This document shows positions 44,888 through 53,581 of a DNA stretch of 64,000 bases, in pieces. This DNA is from Meiothermus sp. (GTDB lineage Bacteria; Deinococcota; Deinococci; Deinococcales; Thermaceae). The DNA lies in contig NZ_BPIJ01000001.1 in assembly GCF_026004055.1 (NCBI RefSeq), positions 62,001 through 126,000 on the forward strand, written 5' to 3'. Under the pieces are notes generated by a model. It saw only the letters and a program-made list of their open reading frames with translations, was not told the DNA's origin and did no database searches. Numbering within the stretch: the first letter of the stretch is position 1; every line of letters starts with the position of its first letter. The position numbers were made by a program, and so were the translations under genes.

Positions 44888-45219
44888 TCAGAGTTGCTTG
44901 ATGACCAGCACGTTGAACCTGGCCCCATCGGGCATATTGTTCCCATCGGCCCGGAAGATGCGCCAGCGGCCTCATTGCGGATCGTGAAGCCCGCAGTGCT
45001 GGCATTGCTGCCCGTCAGGTTTGCCCCAAAGCTGAGAGAGGGTCGGCCTTCGAGGGCCTCGACCGCCGTTCTGAGGGTGGTGAAGTTTTGGTTGACCTCG
45101 CTGGCCTTGATGGGCGTACCCGCGCTGAAGCTGGTGAGCGACCCCACACTCAGGGCCCAGAGTCCAGAGGCCACGATGCTCGCACCCAACACAAAAAAGA
45201 ACAGGTTTTTTCCACGCAT
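44888..45219 (-). pseudogene. Frameshifted FSAG-motif secreted protein
   Basis: From ATG 45219 the frame reads [20 protein letters not shown] and [18 protein letters not shown], clearly paralogous to the gene at 43844-44416, up to TIRNEA. There, near 44970 (a GGCC run), the continuing frame turns into [14 protein letters not shown] and unlikely sequence to 44878, while the neighbouring frame gives [15 protein letters not shown] followed by [11 protein letters not shown] and a stop at 44890-44888, which looks genuine. One missing base (a C in the minus-strand GGCC) would restore a protein of about 110 residues. It could be a real mutation or a sequencing error. Confidence 0.7.
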
Positions 45220-45229
45220 ATCCACACCC

Positions 45230-45361
45230 CTACTGCCAGTTGGCCTGATCCCACCGGCTGTTGTCCCAGATGCCTGCGTTGCCGCCGCCCCCACCCCCGC
45301 AGGCCACCAAGGTAGCGAGCATTAAGGCCAGAAGAGCGAGCCGTCCAAGGGTTTGTTTCAT
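45230..45361 (-). CDS. Tiny lipoprotein, 43 residues
   Basis: Too short for usual gene finders. It starts [20 protein letters not shown] followed by Cys21, a complete lipoprotein signal with lipobox LVAC; the mature peptide is six Gly and then [16 protein letters not shown]. The ATG is preceded by AAGGGAGCAACCC (minus strand), a good ribosome binding site. It is placed 10 bp before the start of the frameshifted gene and follows the 64-residue gene by 23 bp. The Trp/Asp/Asn-rich tip on a Gly linker could be a surface or partner-binding tag; function unknown. Confidence 0.7.
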   Translation of the reverse strand: MKQTLGRLALLALMLATLVACGGGGGGNAGIWDNSRWDQANWQ

Positions 45362-45384
45362 GGGTTGCTCCCTTGGTGATGGGG

Positions 45385-45579
45385 TTAGCGAATCCCAAAC
45401 ACCCGACCCCCAGAGGCCCGGCAGAGCTGCTCCAGGTACTGCAACAACTCTAGTGGGCTGTTGAAAACCTGCTCTTCCTGGGTCTCGGGGTCGAGCAAAA
45501 CCGCCCGCCAGGGCTGCTGAGGCGCAGAAGGCTCGAGGTGCAGCACCAGGTCGAGGGGTTTGGGGGGCTTGGGCTCCAT
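45385..45579 (-). CDS. Small cytoplasmic protein, unknown
   Basis: 64 residues: a Pro-rich start (MEPKPPKPLDLVLHLEP) then WRAVLLDPETQEEQVFNSPL, and LLQYLEQLCR. The pattern of a strand, DPETxEEQxF turn and a leucine helix is common in small proteins encoded next to large SARP-type regulators. No signal peptide. ATG 45579 is chosen over the GTG at 45582. It starts 28 bp after the regulator's stop, same strand. Confidence 0.6.
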   Translation of the reverse strand: MEPKPPKPLDLVLHLEPSAPQQPWRAVLLDPETQEEQVFNSPLELLQYLEQLCRASGGRVFGIR

Positions 45580-45607
45580 CACCGAGCCAAGGGTAGCAAG
45601 GGGTGCG

Positions 45608-48598
45608 TCACTCCATCGTCATTGCCAGTCGGGTTCGGAGGGCTTGCTCGCTGACGCATTGAAGACGGGGCCGGCTTTCGTGCAGGGTAAGGGCCTGCTC
45701 GAGGTCGGCCCGGGCATTCTTGAATGCACCCAAAGCCAGCCAGGCTCCGCCCCGGCTGTACAGCGCGTTGATCTGCTGGGCTTCGGTCTGAGCAGCCTCC
45801 AGGGCTTGCTGGGCCAGGCGCAGGGCGGCCTTGGGGTTTTGTTGCCTAAGCTCGAGCTCGGCGTAAAGCTGCCGTACTTCGGCCCCGCCCCAGTGCAGCG
45901 CCTCCGAAAGCGCCAAAGCCCGCTCGAGGTCGGCGGTGGCCTGGGCAGTCTGGCCCTGCCCCAGCCAGGCCTGGGCCCGCACCAAGAGGGCCGCCAGCTC
46001 CTGGCGCTGCACCCCGGCCTGGCGGGATTTTTCTACCAGGGCCTCCACCTGCGCTGCTGCCTCGTCGAACCGCCCCAGGCTGTTAAGCACCCGGGCCCGC
46101 GCCCCTCCAACGCGCTCTTGCAGAAGCCAGAAACTCGAGGGTGCCGGGCTGTGCCGTTGCATCTGGGCTTCGGCCTGCGCGACATGGGCCAGCGCCGTCT
46201 CCGGCTGGCCAGAGAGCATCAGGGTCAGGCTGTGGCAAAGCAGGGCCTCGATTTGGTGGTAGGGGGTGAGGCTTTGGGCCAGCTGGAGCGCCTCCAGCCC
46301 GCCCTGATGGGCCTCCTCCAGCAACCCTAGGTCGCGCTGGTAGTGGGTCACAAAGACCAGCGGATAGAAGGCCTCGGCCGCGGAGACCTGCAGCGCGTAC
46401 CGGTAGGCCTGGCGGCTGGCCTCCAGGGCGCCTGTCAGGTCGTGCCGATCGTCGAGAGCCATGCTGCGAAAAAACCAGACCTGGGCCTGCTCGAGGGCGG
46501 TCTGGGCCATTTGCTGCAGACCCTCGAGTTGCTCGAGCTGGGCCTCGGGGCTGCAGAGGCCCACCTGGCGGCCCAGGTAGAAGCGCCGGGAGGCGGCCTC
46601 GAAGCGCCGGGGATGCCCTGAGGGCATGGCTTCCAGAGCTTGCCGGTAGTACCCGTCGGCCTCGCAGAAGGCCCGTAGGTCGTGGGCCTGCTGAGCAGCC
46701 TGAAGCCACCAGCCCACGGCTTCCTGGGGCTGTCCTGCAGCCTCGAAGTAGCCTGCCACCCGGGCCGGATGGGCGCCCCGTCCGGCGTAGTGCCGGGCCA
46801 AGCGGGCCGAGATGAGCCGGCGGCGGTCGGGCCCCAGGGCCTCGGCGATGGTGCGGGCCATTAGGTCGTGGCTAAAGCGGTAGCCCTCCGGGGCCGGGTC
46901 AATCAGCCGGGCTCGCCGGGCCTGTTCCAGCGCCTCGGAGACCTCCCAGTCCGAAAGCGCGGTGGCCTCGGACAGGAGGGTGCAGTCAAAGCTGCCGTCG
47001 GCGACCAGGGCGGCCACCTCCAGGCAGCGCCCTACTGCCGCACCCTGGCGTTCTAGGCGCCTCAGGATGGTTTGGCGCACGCTGGGCGCGATGGGCAGTT
47101 CGGCGTAGTCGTGGGTGGTTTCGTCGTAGGGGGTCTCCCAGATGTCGCCCTCGCCCAGGCGCAAAGCTCCCGACTCGAACAGGCCGCGCAGGGTCTCTAC
47201 CACAAACAACGGGTTACCCCCCGTGGCCTGGTAGAGCCGCCGGGGAAAAAGCTGTGCGGGTCGCCCCGAGAGCCGGGCCACCAACTCGGCCACCTGGGGC
47301 TCGTTGAGGGGCTCGAGCTCGAGCCAGAGTGCCGCCTGGCTTTGGCGCCAGTCCTGGTAGCGCTGGGCTACCTCGGGTGCTAGCTCGTCGGGCCGGAAGG
47401 TGGCGATGAGCCGGGCGCCTCCCAAACCCGCCGCCAGGGCCCGCAGGCTCCAGGGGTCGCTGTAATGTGCGTCTTCGCTTAGAAATACCGGGCTGCCGGC
47501 CAGGGTCAACAGCTCCCGCAGCGCAGCAAAAAACCGCATCTGCCCGGCCTCGTCCAGGGGTGGCGGGGGGGTGTCCGAAAGCCCGGGAACCAGCCGGGAG
47601 GCCTCGAGGCGTACCCAGCTTTTGAGGCTTGCCTCCGGGTTCGTGTCCAGGGCCCGGTGCAGCCATCGGGTCATGGAGGCGTAGGGGGTGGGGCCGTCGC
47701 CTGGCTGCCCCTCGAGCACGGTGCAGGGCCCTTTGTCGGCCAGAAACGCCTGGGCCAGGCGGGTCTTGCCCACCCCGGCGGGCCCGGCGATGAGCAGGAT
47801 GCTCCCCGCCTGCCAGGCCACCTCGAGCTGCTCCAGGGCTGCCTCGCGCCCCACCAGCGGGGGGTAGAGGAAGGGGCCCTGGGAGGCTTTGGGCTGAACC
47901 TGGGGAGCCGCTTTGCGCCGGCGGATCTGCTCGGCTAAGGCCTGGGTTTCGGGCAGGGGCTCCAGGGCCAGTTCCTGCTGCAAAACCTCACAAAGCCGCC
48001 GATACTGGCCCAGCGCCGCCTCGGTCTGCCCTAGCGCCGCATAAAGCCGCATGGCCTCGCGGTGGAAGTGTTCTTGCAGCGGGTCGTGGCGGATAAGCTC
48101 GAGGTAGTGTTCCAGGGCTGCCGGGGTCTGCCCACTGGCCAGGAGCGCTCCCGCCCGGCCCTCTTGGGCCTTGGCCCAAAGCCGCCCCAGCCGCTCGCGC
48201 CACTCCTCCAGCCACAGGGCGAAGCCCTCTTCCCCCAGCTCAAAGCCCTCCAACAAGGTCCCTCGGTACAGGGCCAGGGCCGGGGGCCAGTCCTGTTTTT
48301 CTACCCGCTCCCTAAAAACCTGCACGTCCAGCCAAAAGTCTTCTAGTCCCAGCCGCTCACGCGCGGCCCGCAGATGGGGCCCGGCGGAGCTTTTGCCGAT
48401 CTGGTAGAGCACCTGCCTCAAGCTGTGGCGGGCCTCGGTCTCGGCCTGGCTCCCCCACAAAAGCCCCACCAGCCGGCTGCGGGGCTGGTCGCCCTCGAGG
48501 GCCAGATAGGCCAGCAGTGCCACCGCTTTGCGGGGTAGGGAAACTTCCTGCCCTTCACGGGTTATGCGTGGAAAGCCCAGGAGCTCAATTTGCAGCAT
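45608..48598 (-). CDS. SARP/BTAD-AAA-TPR transcriptional regulator
   Basis: 996 residues. N-terminal winged helix of OmpR type (about 1-90, MLQIELLGFPRITREGQEVS), bacterial transcriptional activation domain of helical repeats (about 95-240, ending CEVLQQELALEPLPET), a STAND/AAA ATPase (about 250-560) with Walker A AGPAGVGKTRLAQAF and the Walker B-like VFLSEDAHY, and a long C-terminal TPR region (about 620-990). This is the SARP-type activator layout, controlled by nucleotide and an unknown ligand. It heads the minus-strand block of small secreted proteins and probably controls it. ATG 48598 diverges from the purine transporter operon across 190 bp. Confidence 0.88.
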   Translation of the reverse strand: MLQIELLGFPRITREGQEVSLPRKAVALLAYLALEGDQPRSRLVGLLWGSQAETEARHSLRQVLYQIGKSSAGPHLRAARERLGLEDFWLDVQVFRERVEKQDWPPALALYRGTLLEGFELGEEGFALWLEEWRERLGRLWAKAQEGRAGALLASGQTPAALEHYLELIRHDPLQEHFHREAMRLYAALGQTEAALGQYRRLCEVLQQELALEPLPETQALAEQIRRRKAAPQVQPKASQGPFLYPPLVGREAALEQLEVAWQAGSILLIAGPAGVGKTRLAQAFLADKGPCTVLEGQPGDGPTPYASMTRWLHRALDTNPEASLKSWVRLEASRLVPGLSDTPPPPLDEAGQMRFFAALRELLTLAGSPVFLSEDAHYSDPWSLRALAAGLGGARLIATFRPDELAPEVAQRYQDWRQSQAALWLELEPLNEPQVAELVARLSGRPAQLFPRRLYQATGGNPLFVVETLRGLFESGALRLGEGDIWETPYDETTHDYAELPIAPSVRQTILRRLERQGAAVGRCLEVAALVADGSFDCTLLSEATALSDWEVSEALEQARRARLIDPAPEGYRFSHDLMARTIAEALGPDRRRLISARLARHYAGRGAHPARVAGYFEAAGQPQEAVGWWLQAAQQAHDLRAFCEADGYYRQALEAMPSGHPRRFEAASRRFYLGRQVGLCSPEAQLEQLEGLQQMAQTALEQAQVWFFRSMALDDRHDLTGALEASRQAYRYALQVSAAEAFYPLVFVTHYQRDLGLLEEAHQGGLEALQLAQSLTPYHQIEALLCHSLTLMLSGQPETALAHVAQAEAQMQRHSPAPSSFWLLQERVGGARARVLNSLGRFDEAAAQVEALVEKSRQAGVQRQELAALLVRAQAWLGQGQTAQATADLERALALSEALHWGGAEVRQLYAELELRQQNPKAALRLAQQALEAAQTEAQQINALYSRGGAWLALGAFKNARADLEQALTLHESRPRLQCVSEQALRTRLAMTME

Positions 48599-48773
48599 GG
48601 TGGGGGATTTTTGGGACTACGGAAGACAGGCTTGTAGGCTCGCCGAAACTGCTTGCCTCGAGGATAGCAAAGAGGTTGGGTTGCTCCGGTGATACAGTAC
48701 CTACGATTCGCCTTGGCGGCATCCCGGTAAAAGCCCCATCGCCTCGGACTCGTCCACATTCGAGCCTTTGCTT

Positions 48774-48779
48774 TATGAT
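48774..48779 (+). promoter_or_regulatory. -10 box of leaderless purine-transporter operon promoter
   Basis: TATGAT, then 7 nt, then ATG 48787. No ribosome binding site. It sits in the divergent region shared with the SARP regulator (48599-48773), which otherwise shows nothing I can name. Confidence 0.5.
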
Positions 48780-48786
48780 TCTCCCA

Positions 48787-50286
48787 ATGGGCGAGCCCCT
48801 ACTGCAGCTACGCAACATCACCAAGCGCTTCCCGGGGGTGCTTGCCAACGACAGGGTGAGCCTCGAGGTCTACCCCGGCGAGGTGCTGGCGTTGTTGGGC
48901 GAGAACGGGGCGGGCAAATCCACCCTGATCTCCATCCTATACGGTCTGTATCGTCCCGACGAAGGCGAGATTTTCATAGAAGGCCGCCCGGTCAAAATAG
49001 CATCGCCCATGGACGCCCTCAGGCTGGGCATCGGTCTGGTGCCCCAGCACCCAACGCTGGTAGGCCGCCACACGGTGGCCGAGAACCTGGCCTTAGGCAT
49101 CGGAACCCCCTGGCTGCCGGCCCGGCGCATCGTGCCCCTGATTGAGCGGATTGCGCAAGGGTACGGTCTACAGATAGACCCGCAGGCCCGCATCTACCAG
49201 CTCTCGCCCGGCGAAAAACAGCGGGTCGAGATTGTGCGGGCCCTTTTGCGGGGCGCCAAGGTGCTGATCCTCGATGAGCCGACCAGCGTGCTCACTCCGC
49301 AGGAGGCCGAGGCCTTGTTTGGGGTGATGCGCGGGCTGCGTGCGGCGGGCAAGTCACTCATCTTTATTTCCCACAAGCTCGAGGAGGTGCTCTCCATCGC
49401 CGACCGCTGTACGGTACTGCGCCGGGGGAAAGTAGTGGGCAGCCTGCTTACGTCCGAGGCCAGCAAAGCCAAACTGGCCGAGATGATGGTGGGGCGCAGC
49501 GTGAGCTTCGAGCGCAAGCGGGGTCTGCCCCAGATGGGCGAGCTGTTGCTCAATGTTCAGGACTTGCACGTTTCCTCTAACCGCAACCTGCCTGCCCTGC
49601 GGGGGGTCAGCTTTGAGCTTCGCTCCGGCGAGGTGCTCGGCATCGCGGGCGTGGCCGGCAACGGTCAGAGCGAGCTGGTGGAGGTGCTGGCGGGTTTGCG
49701 AAAAAGCGAGGGGGGTACGGTGCGATTTGCCGGGCAGCCCCTGGTTGCCAACCCGGCGCAGCTCTTTGGGCAGGGGGTGGCCCACATTCCCGAAGACCGC
49801 ATCCACATGGGCACCGTACCCAGTATGAACGTGGCCGAGAACCTGGCCCTGCGCTCCTTTGACCGCCCCCCCTTTGCCCGGGGCCTTCTCCTAAACCCCG
49901 CGGCTATTGTGGCTTTTGCCGAGGCCAAAATTCGGGAGTATGCGGTCGCTACTCCCAGCCTGCACACCCCCTCGAGGCTCTTGTCGGGGGGCAATATCCA
50001 GAAGGTGATCCTGGCCCGCGAGCTGGCCGGACAATCCCGCTTGATCCTGGCCGTACACCCCACCTACGGCCTCGACATCGGGGCTACCGAGCAGGTGCAC
50101 CGGGTGCTGCTCGAGAAAACCTACCAGGGGGCCGCGGTGCTCCTGGTCTCGGAAGACCTGGAGGAGCTTTTTTCGCTCTGCGATCGAATTGGGGTGCTCT
50201 ACCACGGGCGGCTCCAGGGGCCTTTTGCCGTAGACCAGATCTCGCGCGAAGAAATTGGCCTGCGCATGACCGGAGGTGCCGCATGA
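48787..50286 (+). CDS. BMP-type nucleoside/purine ABC transporter, ATPase
   Basis: 499 residues, two fused ABC domains as in the sugar/nucleoside (NupO, BmpB, RbsA-like) class. Domain 1 has Walker A GENGAGKSTLISILYG, signature LSPGEKQRVEIVRAL and Walker B VLILDEPTSVL. Domain 2 has GVAGNGQSELVEVLAG and LLSGGNIQKVILAREL, typically degenerate. It powers uptake through the two permeases that follow. The leaderless box at 48774-48779 supports ATG 48787; an in-frame ATG at 48775 would lie inside it. The stop overlaps the start of permease 1 (ATGA). Confidence 0.92.
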   Translation: MGEPLLQLRNITKRFPGVLANDRVSLEVYPGEVLALLGENGAGKSTLISILYGLYRPDEGEIFIEGRPVKIASPMDALRLGIGLVPQHPTLVGRHTVAENLALGIGTPWLPARRIVPLIERIAQGYGLQIDPQARIYQLSPGEKQRVEIVRALLRGAKVLILDEPTSVLTPQEAEALFGVMRGLRAAGKSLIFISHKLEEVLSIADRCTVLRRGKVVGSLLTSEASKAKLAEMMVGRSVSFERKRGLPQMGELLLNVQDLHVSSNRNLPALRGVSFELRSGEVLGIAGVAGNGQSELVEVLAGLRKSEGGTVRFAGQPLVANPAQLFGQGVAHIPEDRIHMGTVPSMNVAENLALRSFDRPPFARGLLLNPAAIVAFAEAKIREYAVATPSLHTPSRLLSGGNIQKVILARELAGQSRLILAVHPTYGLDIGATEQVHRVLLEKTYQGAAVLLVSEDLEELFSLCDRIGVLYHGRLQGPFAVDQISREEIGLRMTGGAA

Positions 50287-51335
50287 AACTCGAGCCTTTG
50301 GGGCATGCCTCCCCCTGGCGGGCGCTGGGGGTCACCCTGTTGGCCTTGGGGCTGGCCTTTGGTCTGGTGGGGGTAGTGTTCTTGGCCTATGGACAGAACC
50401 CGCTCGAGGTCTACCGGGTGATGTTCTTTGGCACCTTGCTAGAGGCTAAGGGCTGGCAGGAAACCCTGCGCCGCAGCATTCCCCTGCTGCTGGTGGGGGT
50501 AGGTCTTACCCTGGCTTTCCGCACCCAGTTCTACAATATCGGGGCCGAGGGACAGCTTTTGCTGGGGGCGGTGATGGCCGCCGGGGTGGCCCTCTTTCTA
50601 CCGGTGCCCCCCGCCTTGAGCCTGCCGCTGATGGGGCTGGCCGGGGCTCTTGGGGGAGCGCTGTGGTGTGGCCTGGCGGCCTGGTTGCGGCTTCGCTTCA
50701 GCGTAAACGAAATCCTTTCCACCCTGATGCTCAACTATGTGGCCCAGTCGCTGGTCATCTACCTCATCAACGGCCCCTGGCGGGGCAAGGATGTGCGGGG
50801 CTACATCTACTCCGACCGCTTTGCCGAGTACCAGCAGCTGCCGGTATGGCCGGGCTCGAGCGTTCACTGGCCCACCCTGCTGCTGGGGGTGCTGCTGGCT
50901 TTGGTGCTCCAGTTTGTGCTCTTCCGCACCACCCTGGGCTTCCGCATGCGGGTGGTGGGGGAGAACCCCGGCGCTGCCCGCTATCTGGGTCTGGCCGAGG
51001 GCCGGGTGCTCTTGGGGCTGGCTTTGCTCACTGGGGGTATGGCCGGCCTGGCCGGGGTGGGGGAGATTGCCGGTATCCACCACCGCCTGATTGAGCCCGG
51101 TCAGCTCTCCTCCGGCTATGGCTTCACTGCCATCATCGTGGCCTGGCTGGCCCGGGGCCACCCGGCCCTGGTGCTGCTCACGGCCCCCTTGATGGGCCTC
51201 ATTCTGGCCGGAGGTGACTTGCTCAAGGTAAGCCTCAACATGCCCTTCCGCATTGTGGATGTGTTTAGCGGGGTCATCCTCTTCTGTCTGATCGGCTCAG
51301 AGCTTTTTTTGCGCTACCGTTTGCGCCTTAGGTGA
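50283..51335 (+). CDS. BMP-type ABC transporter permease 1
   Basis: 350 residues, about nine membrane helices, BPD_transp_2 family. Conserved segments: RSIPLLLVGVGLTLAFRTQFYNIGAEGQLLLG and LSSGYGFTAIIVAWLARGHP. Permeases of this class work with BMP-family binding proteins for nucleosides or purine bases. ATGA overlap with the ATPase gene and GTGA overlap with permease 2 show tight coupling. Confidence 0.92.
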   Translation: MKLEPLGHASPWRALGVTLLALGLAFGLVGVVFLAYGQNPLEVYRVMFFGTLLEAKGWQETLRRSIPLLLVGVGLTLAFRTQFYNIGAEGQLLLGAVMAAGVALFLPVPPALSLPLMGLAGALGGALWCGLAAWLRLRFSVNEILSTLMLNYVAQSLVIYLINGPWRGKDVRGYIYSDRFAEYQQLPVWPGSSVHWPTLLLGVLLALVLQFVLFRTTLGFRMRVVGENPGAARYLGLAEGRVLLGLALLTGGMAGLAGVGEIAGIHHRLIEPGQLSSGYGFTAIIVAWLARGHPALVLLTAPLMGLILAGGDLLKVSLNMPFRIVDVFSGVILFCLIGSELFLRYRLRLR

Positions 51336-52207
51336 GTATGGAAGAAGTCCTGAACGCGCTGGCTCGAGCCCTTTCCTTCGGCACCCCCCTGCTCATTGCC
51401 TGTTTGGGGGCCATCCTTAACGAGCGCGCCGGGGTGGTGAACCTGGGCGTGGAGGGCATGATGGCCCTGGGCGCCCTAGCCGGTTTTGCGGTGGCCTACG
51501 GCAGTGGGGGGGATGGCAACCTCTGGCTGGCGGTGCTGGCGGCCATGCTGGCCGGGGCGTTGGCTGCTTTGCTGCATGGCTTTGTAACCATTACCCTGCA
51601 GGCCAACCAGTTTGTCTCGGGCCTGGCCTTGACCATGGTGGGCCTGGGCACGGCGGGCCTACTGGGGAAGCGCTTTGAGGGGCTGCCCCTGTTCAACCAG
51701 CCCCCCGAGTGGCCCTTCACCCTGGGAGCCATCGGGCTGGCTTTGTTGCTGGCCCTGGTTTTCCAGGCCACCCACCTGGGCCTTTCGTTGCGCTCGGTGG
51801 GGGAAAACCCTGCTGCCGCCGACCTGCTGGGCATCCATGTACTGGCGGTGCGCTATGCGGCGGTGGCTGCTGGGGGTGCCCTGGCGGGGCTGGCGGGGGC
51901 CTATTTATCCTTGGTCTACCGCCCTTCCTGGACCGACGGCATGACCGCGGGGCTGGGCTGGATTGCGGTGGCGCTGGTGATTTTCGTGGGGTGGAGCCCG
52001 ATAAGGGCCGTGTTCGGTGCAGTGTTTTTTGGGTTGCTGTACTACTTACAGTTTCGGCTTCAAGGCCAGGTGGCCATTCCTTCAGAGGTGTTTGCGAGCC
52101 TGCCCTACCTTCTGGTTATACTTGTGCTGGCATTGTCAGGGCTGCGTGGGCAGCAGGGCAACGCCCCTGAGGCGCTGGGCAAACCATACCGACGGGGCGA
52201 GCGCTAA
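51332..52207 (+). CDS. BMP-type ABC transporter permease 2
   Basis: 291 residues, BPD_transp_2 family with the typical start TPLLIACLGAILNERAGVVN, then LGVEGMMALGALAG, and the later GMTAGLGWIAVALVIFVGW. It forms the heterodimeric membrane channel with permease 1. Either GTG 51332 (overlapping the previous stop) or ATG 51338 is the start; the difference is two residues. The binding protein follows after 63 bp. Confidence 0.92.
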   Translation: MSMEEVLNALARALSFGTPLLIACLGAILNERAGVVNLGVEGMMALGALAGFAVAYGSGGDGNLWLAVLAAMLAGALAALLHGFVTITLQANQFVSGLALTMVGLGTAGLLGKRFEGLPLFNQPPEWPFTLGAIGLALLLALVFQATHLGLSLRSVGENPAAADLLGIHVLAVRYAAVAAGGALAGLAGAYLSLVYRPSWTDGMTAGLGWIAVALVIFVGWSPIRAVFGAVFFGLLYYLQFRLQGQVAIPSEVFASLPYLLVILVLALSGLRGQQGNAPEALGKPYRRGER

Positions 52208-52270
52208 AGTGATGGCATCGGCCCGGTCGCTCCACAAGAGCATGTTGGGTAAGGCAGTAGGAGGGGTTGC

Positions 52271-53419
52271 ATGAAAAAGACTTGGTGGATCGGCATCTTA
52301 GCGGCTTTAGCTTTCAGTTTTGGCATGGCGCAGCAGGCCAATCTCAAGGCGTGTTTTATCTATGTGGGCCCGATTGGCGACGTGGGCTGGACCTTTGCCC
52401 ACGATGAAGCCCGCCGGGCCGCCGAGAAAGCCATTCCTGGCCTCACCACGCAGTATGTGGAGTCGGTCAAGCCCGCCGACACCCTGGCCACGGTAGACCG
52501 CCTGGTTGCGGGAGGGTGCAACGTGATCTTCACCACCTCCTTCGACTTTATGGATCCGACCCTCGAGGCCGCCAAGAAATACCCCGAGGTGATCTTCGCG
52601 CATGCCTCCGGCTTCAAGCGGGCTCCCAACATGCTCACCTACATGGCCGACTTCTATCAGATTTACTACCTGAACGGCCTGATGGCGGGCGCCCTGACCA
52701 AGAGCGGTAAGGTGGGCTACGTGGCAGCCTTCCCCATCCCAGAACTCAAGCGTCACATCTCGGCTTTTGCCCTAGGGGTGCGGGCGGTGAATCCGCGGGC
52801 GACCGTCAACGTCAAATGGATCAACGCCTGGTTCGATCCCGTCAAGGCCCGCGAGGCCGCCGAAGCCCTGATGGCCGAGGGCAACGACATCCTGGCCTTC
52901 ACCGAAGACACCGCTACGGTTGTCCAGACGGCAGCCCGCCGCAAGGTGCCCAGCTTTAGCCACTACAACTCGATGTACAAGTACGCCCCCGACTATGTGG
53001 TCTCGGGCCAACTAGTAGACTGGAGCGTAATCTACATCGACATCCTGAAAAAAGTGCAGAACGGCACCTACACCCCCAAAAACCTGCAGAATGTGGACTA
53101 CTGGTGGTTGGCCCGCGAAAAAGCGGTCATGCTCGGGGCCCAGGTGGGTATGCCCATCAACCCCAAGTTTGAACCCGCCCTCAAGCAGGCCACCATGGTG
53201 GTCAACGGCAAGCGGGTGAGCGTCTACGACCGGGTAATGGAGCTCTACAAGGACATCCAGAGCCCAAACCCCAAGTGGGATCCCTTCACCGGCCCCATCC
53301 GCGACCGCAACGGTGTGTTGCGCGTGCCCGCAGGGCGCAAGATGACCGTCAAGGAGCTCAACGAGATGCAGTGGGTAGCGCCGGGAGTGGTGGGCCCGGT
53401 GCCCGACGAGCCTAAATAA
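52271..53419 (+). CDS. BMP-family substrate-binding protein
   Basis: 382 residues: signal peptide MKKTWWIGILAALAFSFGMA followed by a BMP (PnrA-like) periplasmic binding fold, ACFIYVGPIGDVGWTFAHDE, SFDFMDPTLEAAKKYPEV, GLMAGALTKSGKVGYVAAF. BMP proteins bind nucleosides or purines; no lipobox Cys is seen, so this one is probably soluble in the periplasm, unlike many relatives that are lipoproteins. AGGAGGGG lies before ATG 52271. A strong terminator follows and closes the transporter operon. Confidence 0.92.
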   Translation: MKKTWWIGILAALAFSFGMAQQANLKACFIYVGPIGDVGWTFAHDEARRAAEKAIPGLTTQYVESVKPADTLATVDRLVAGGCNVIFTTSFDFMDPTLEAAKKYPEVIFAHASGFKRAPNMLTYMADFYQIYYLNGLMAGALTKSGKVGYVAAFPIPELKRHISAFALGVRAVNPRATVNVKWINAWFDPVKAREAAEALMAEGNDILAFTEDTATVVQTAARRKVPSFSHYNSMYKYAPDYVVSGQLVDWSVIYIDILKKVQNGTYTPKNLQNVDYWWLAREKAVMLGAQVGMPINPKFEPALKQATMVVNGKRVSVYDRVMELYKDIQSPNPKWDPFTGPIRDRNGVLRVPAGRKMTVKELNEMQWVAPGVVGPVPDEPK

Positions 53420-53435
53420 GCTAGGTTTTTGGATC

Positions 53436-53469
53436 GGGGGGCAGACTACAGGTCTGTCCCCCGTTTTTT
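53436..53469 (+). terminator. Rho-independent terminator after the transporter operon
   Basis: Stem GGGGGCAGAC (53437-53446), loop TACAG, GTCTG-T-CCCCC (53452-53462) with one bulged T, then GTTTTTT. It separates the transporter from the deaminase genes. Confidence 0.88.
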
Positions 53470-53542
53470 GCCGAACTTCACCGCCGAAAGCCCAAAGTCG
53501 AGGCTTGAACGCTGAATAGGAGCCTACCCGTGCAACCTCAGC

Positions 53543-53572
53543 TTGCGATGGCAGAGGGCTGCCCGTTAGGAT
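53543..53572 (+). promoter_or_regulatory. Promoter of the deaminase operon
   Basis: TTGCGA (53543-53548), 18-bp spacer, TAGGAT (53567-53572). ATG 53582 is 9 nt after the -10 box, so the leader is absent or 1-3 nt long. Confidence 0.55.
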
Positions 53573-53581
53573 GCACAGAAC

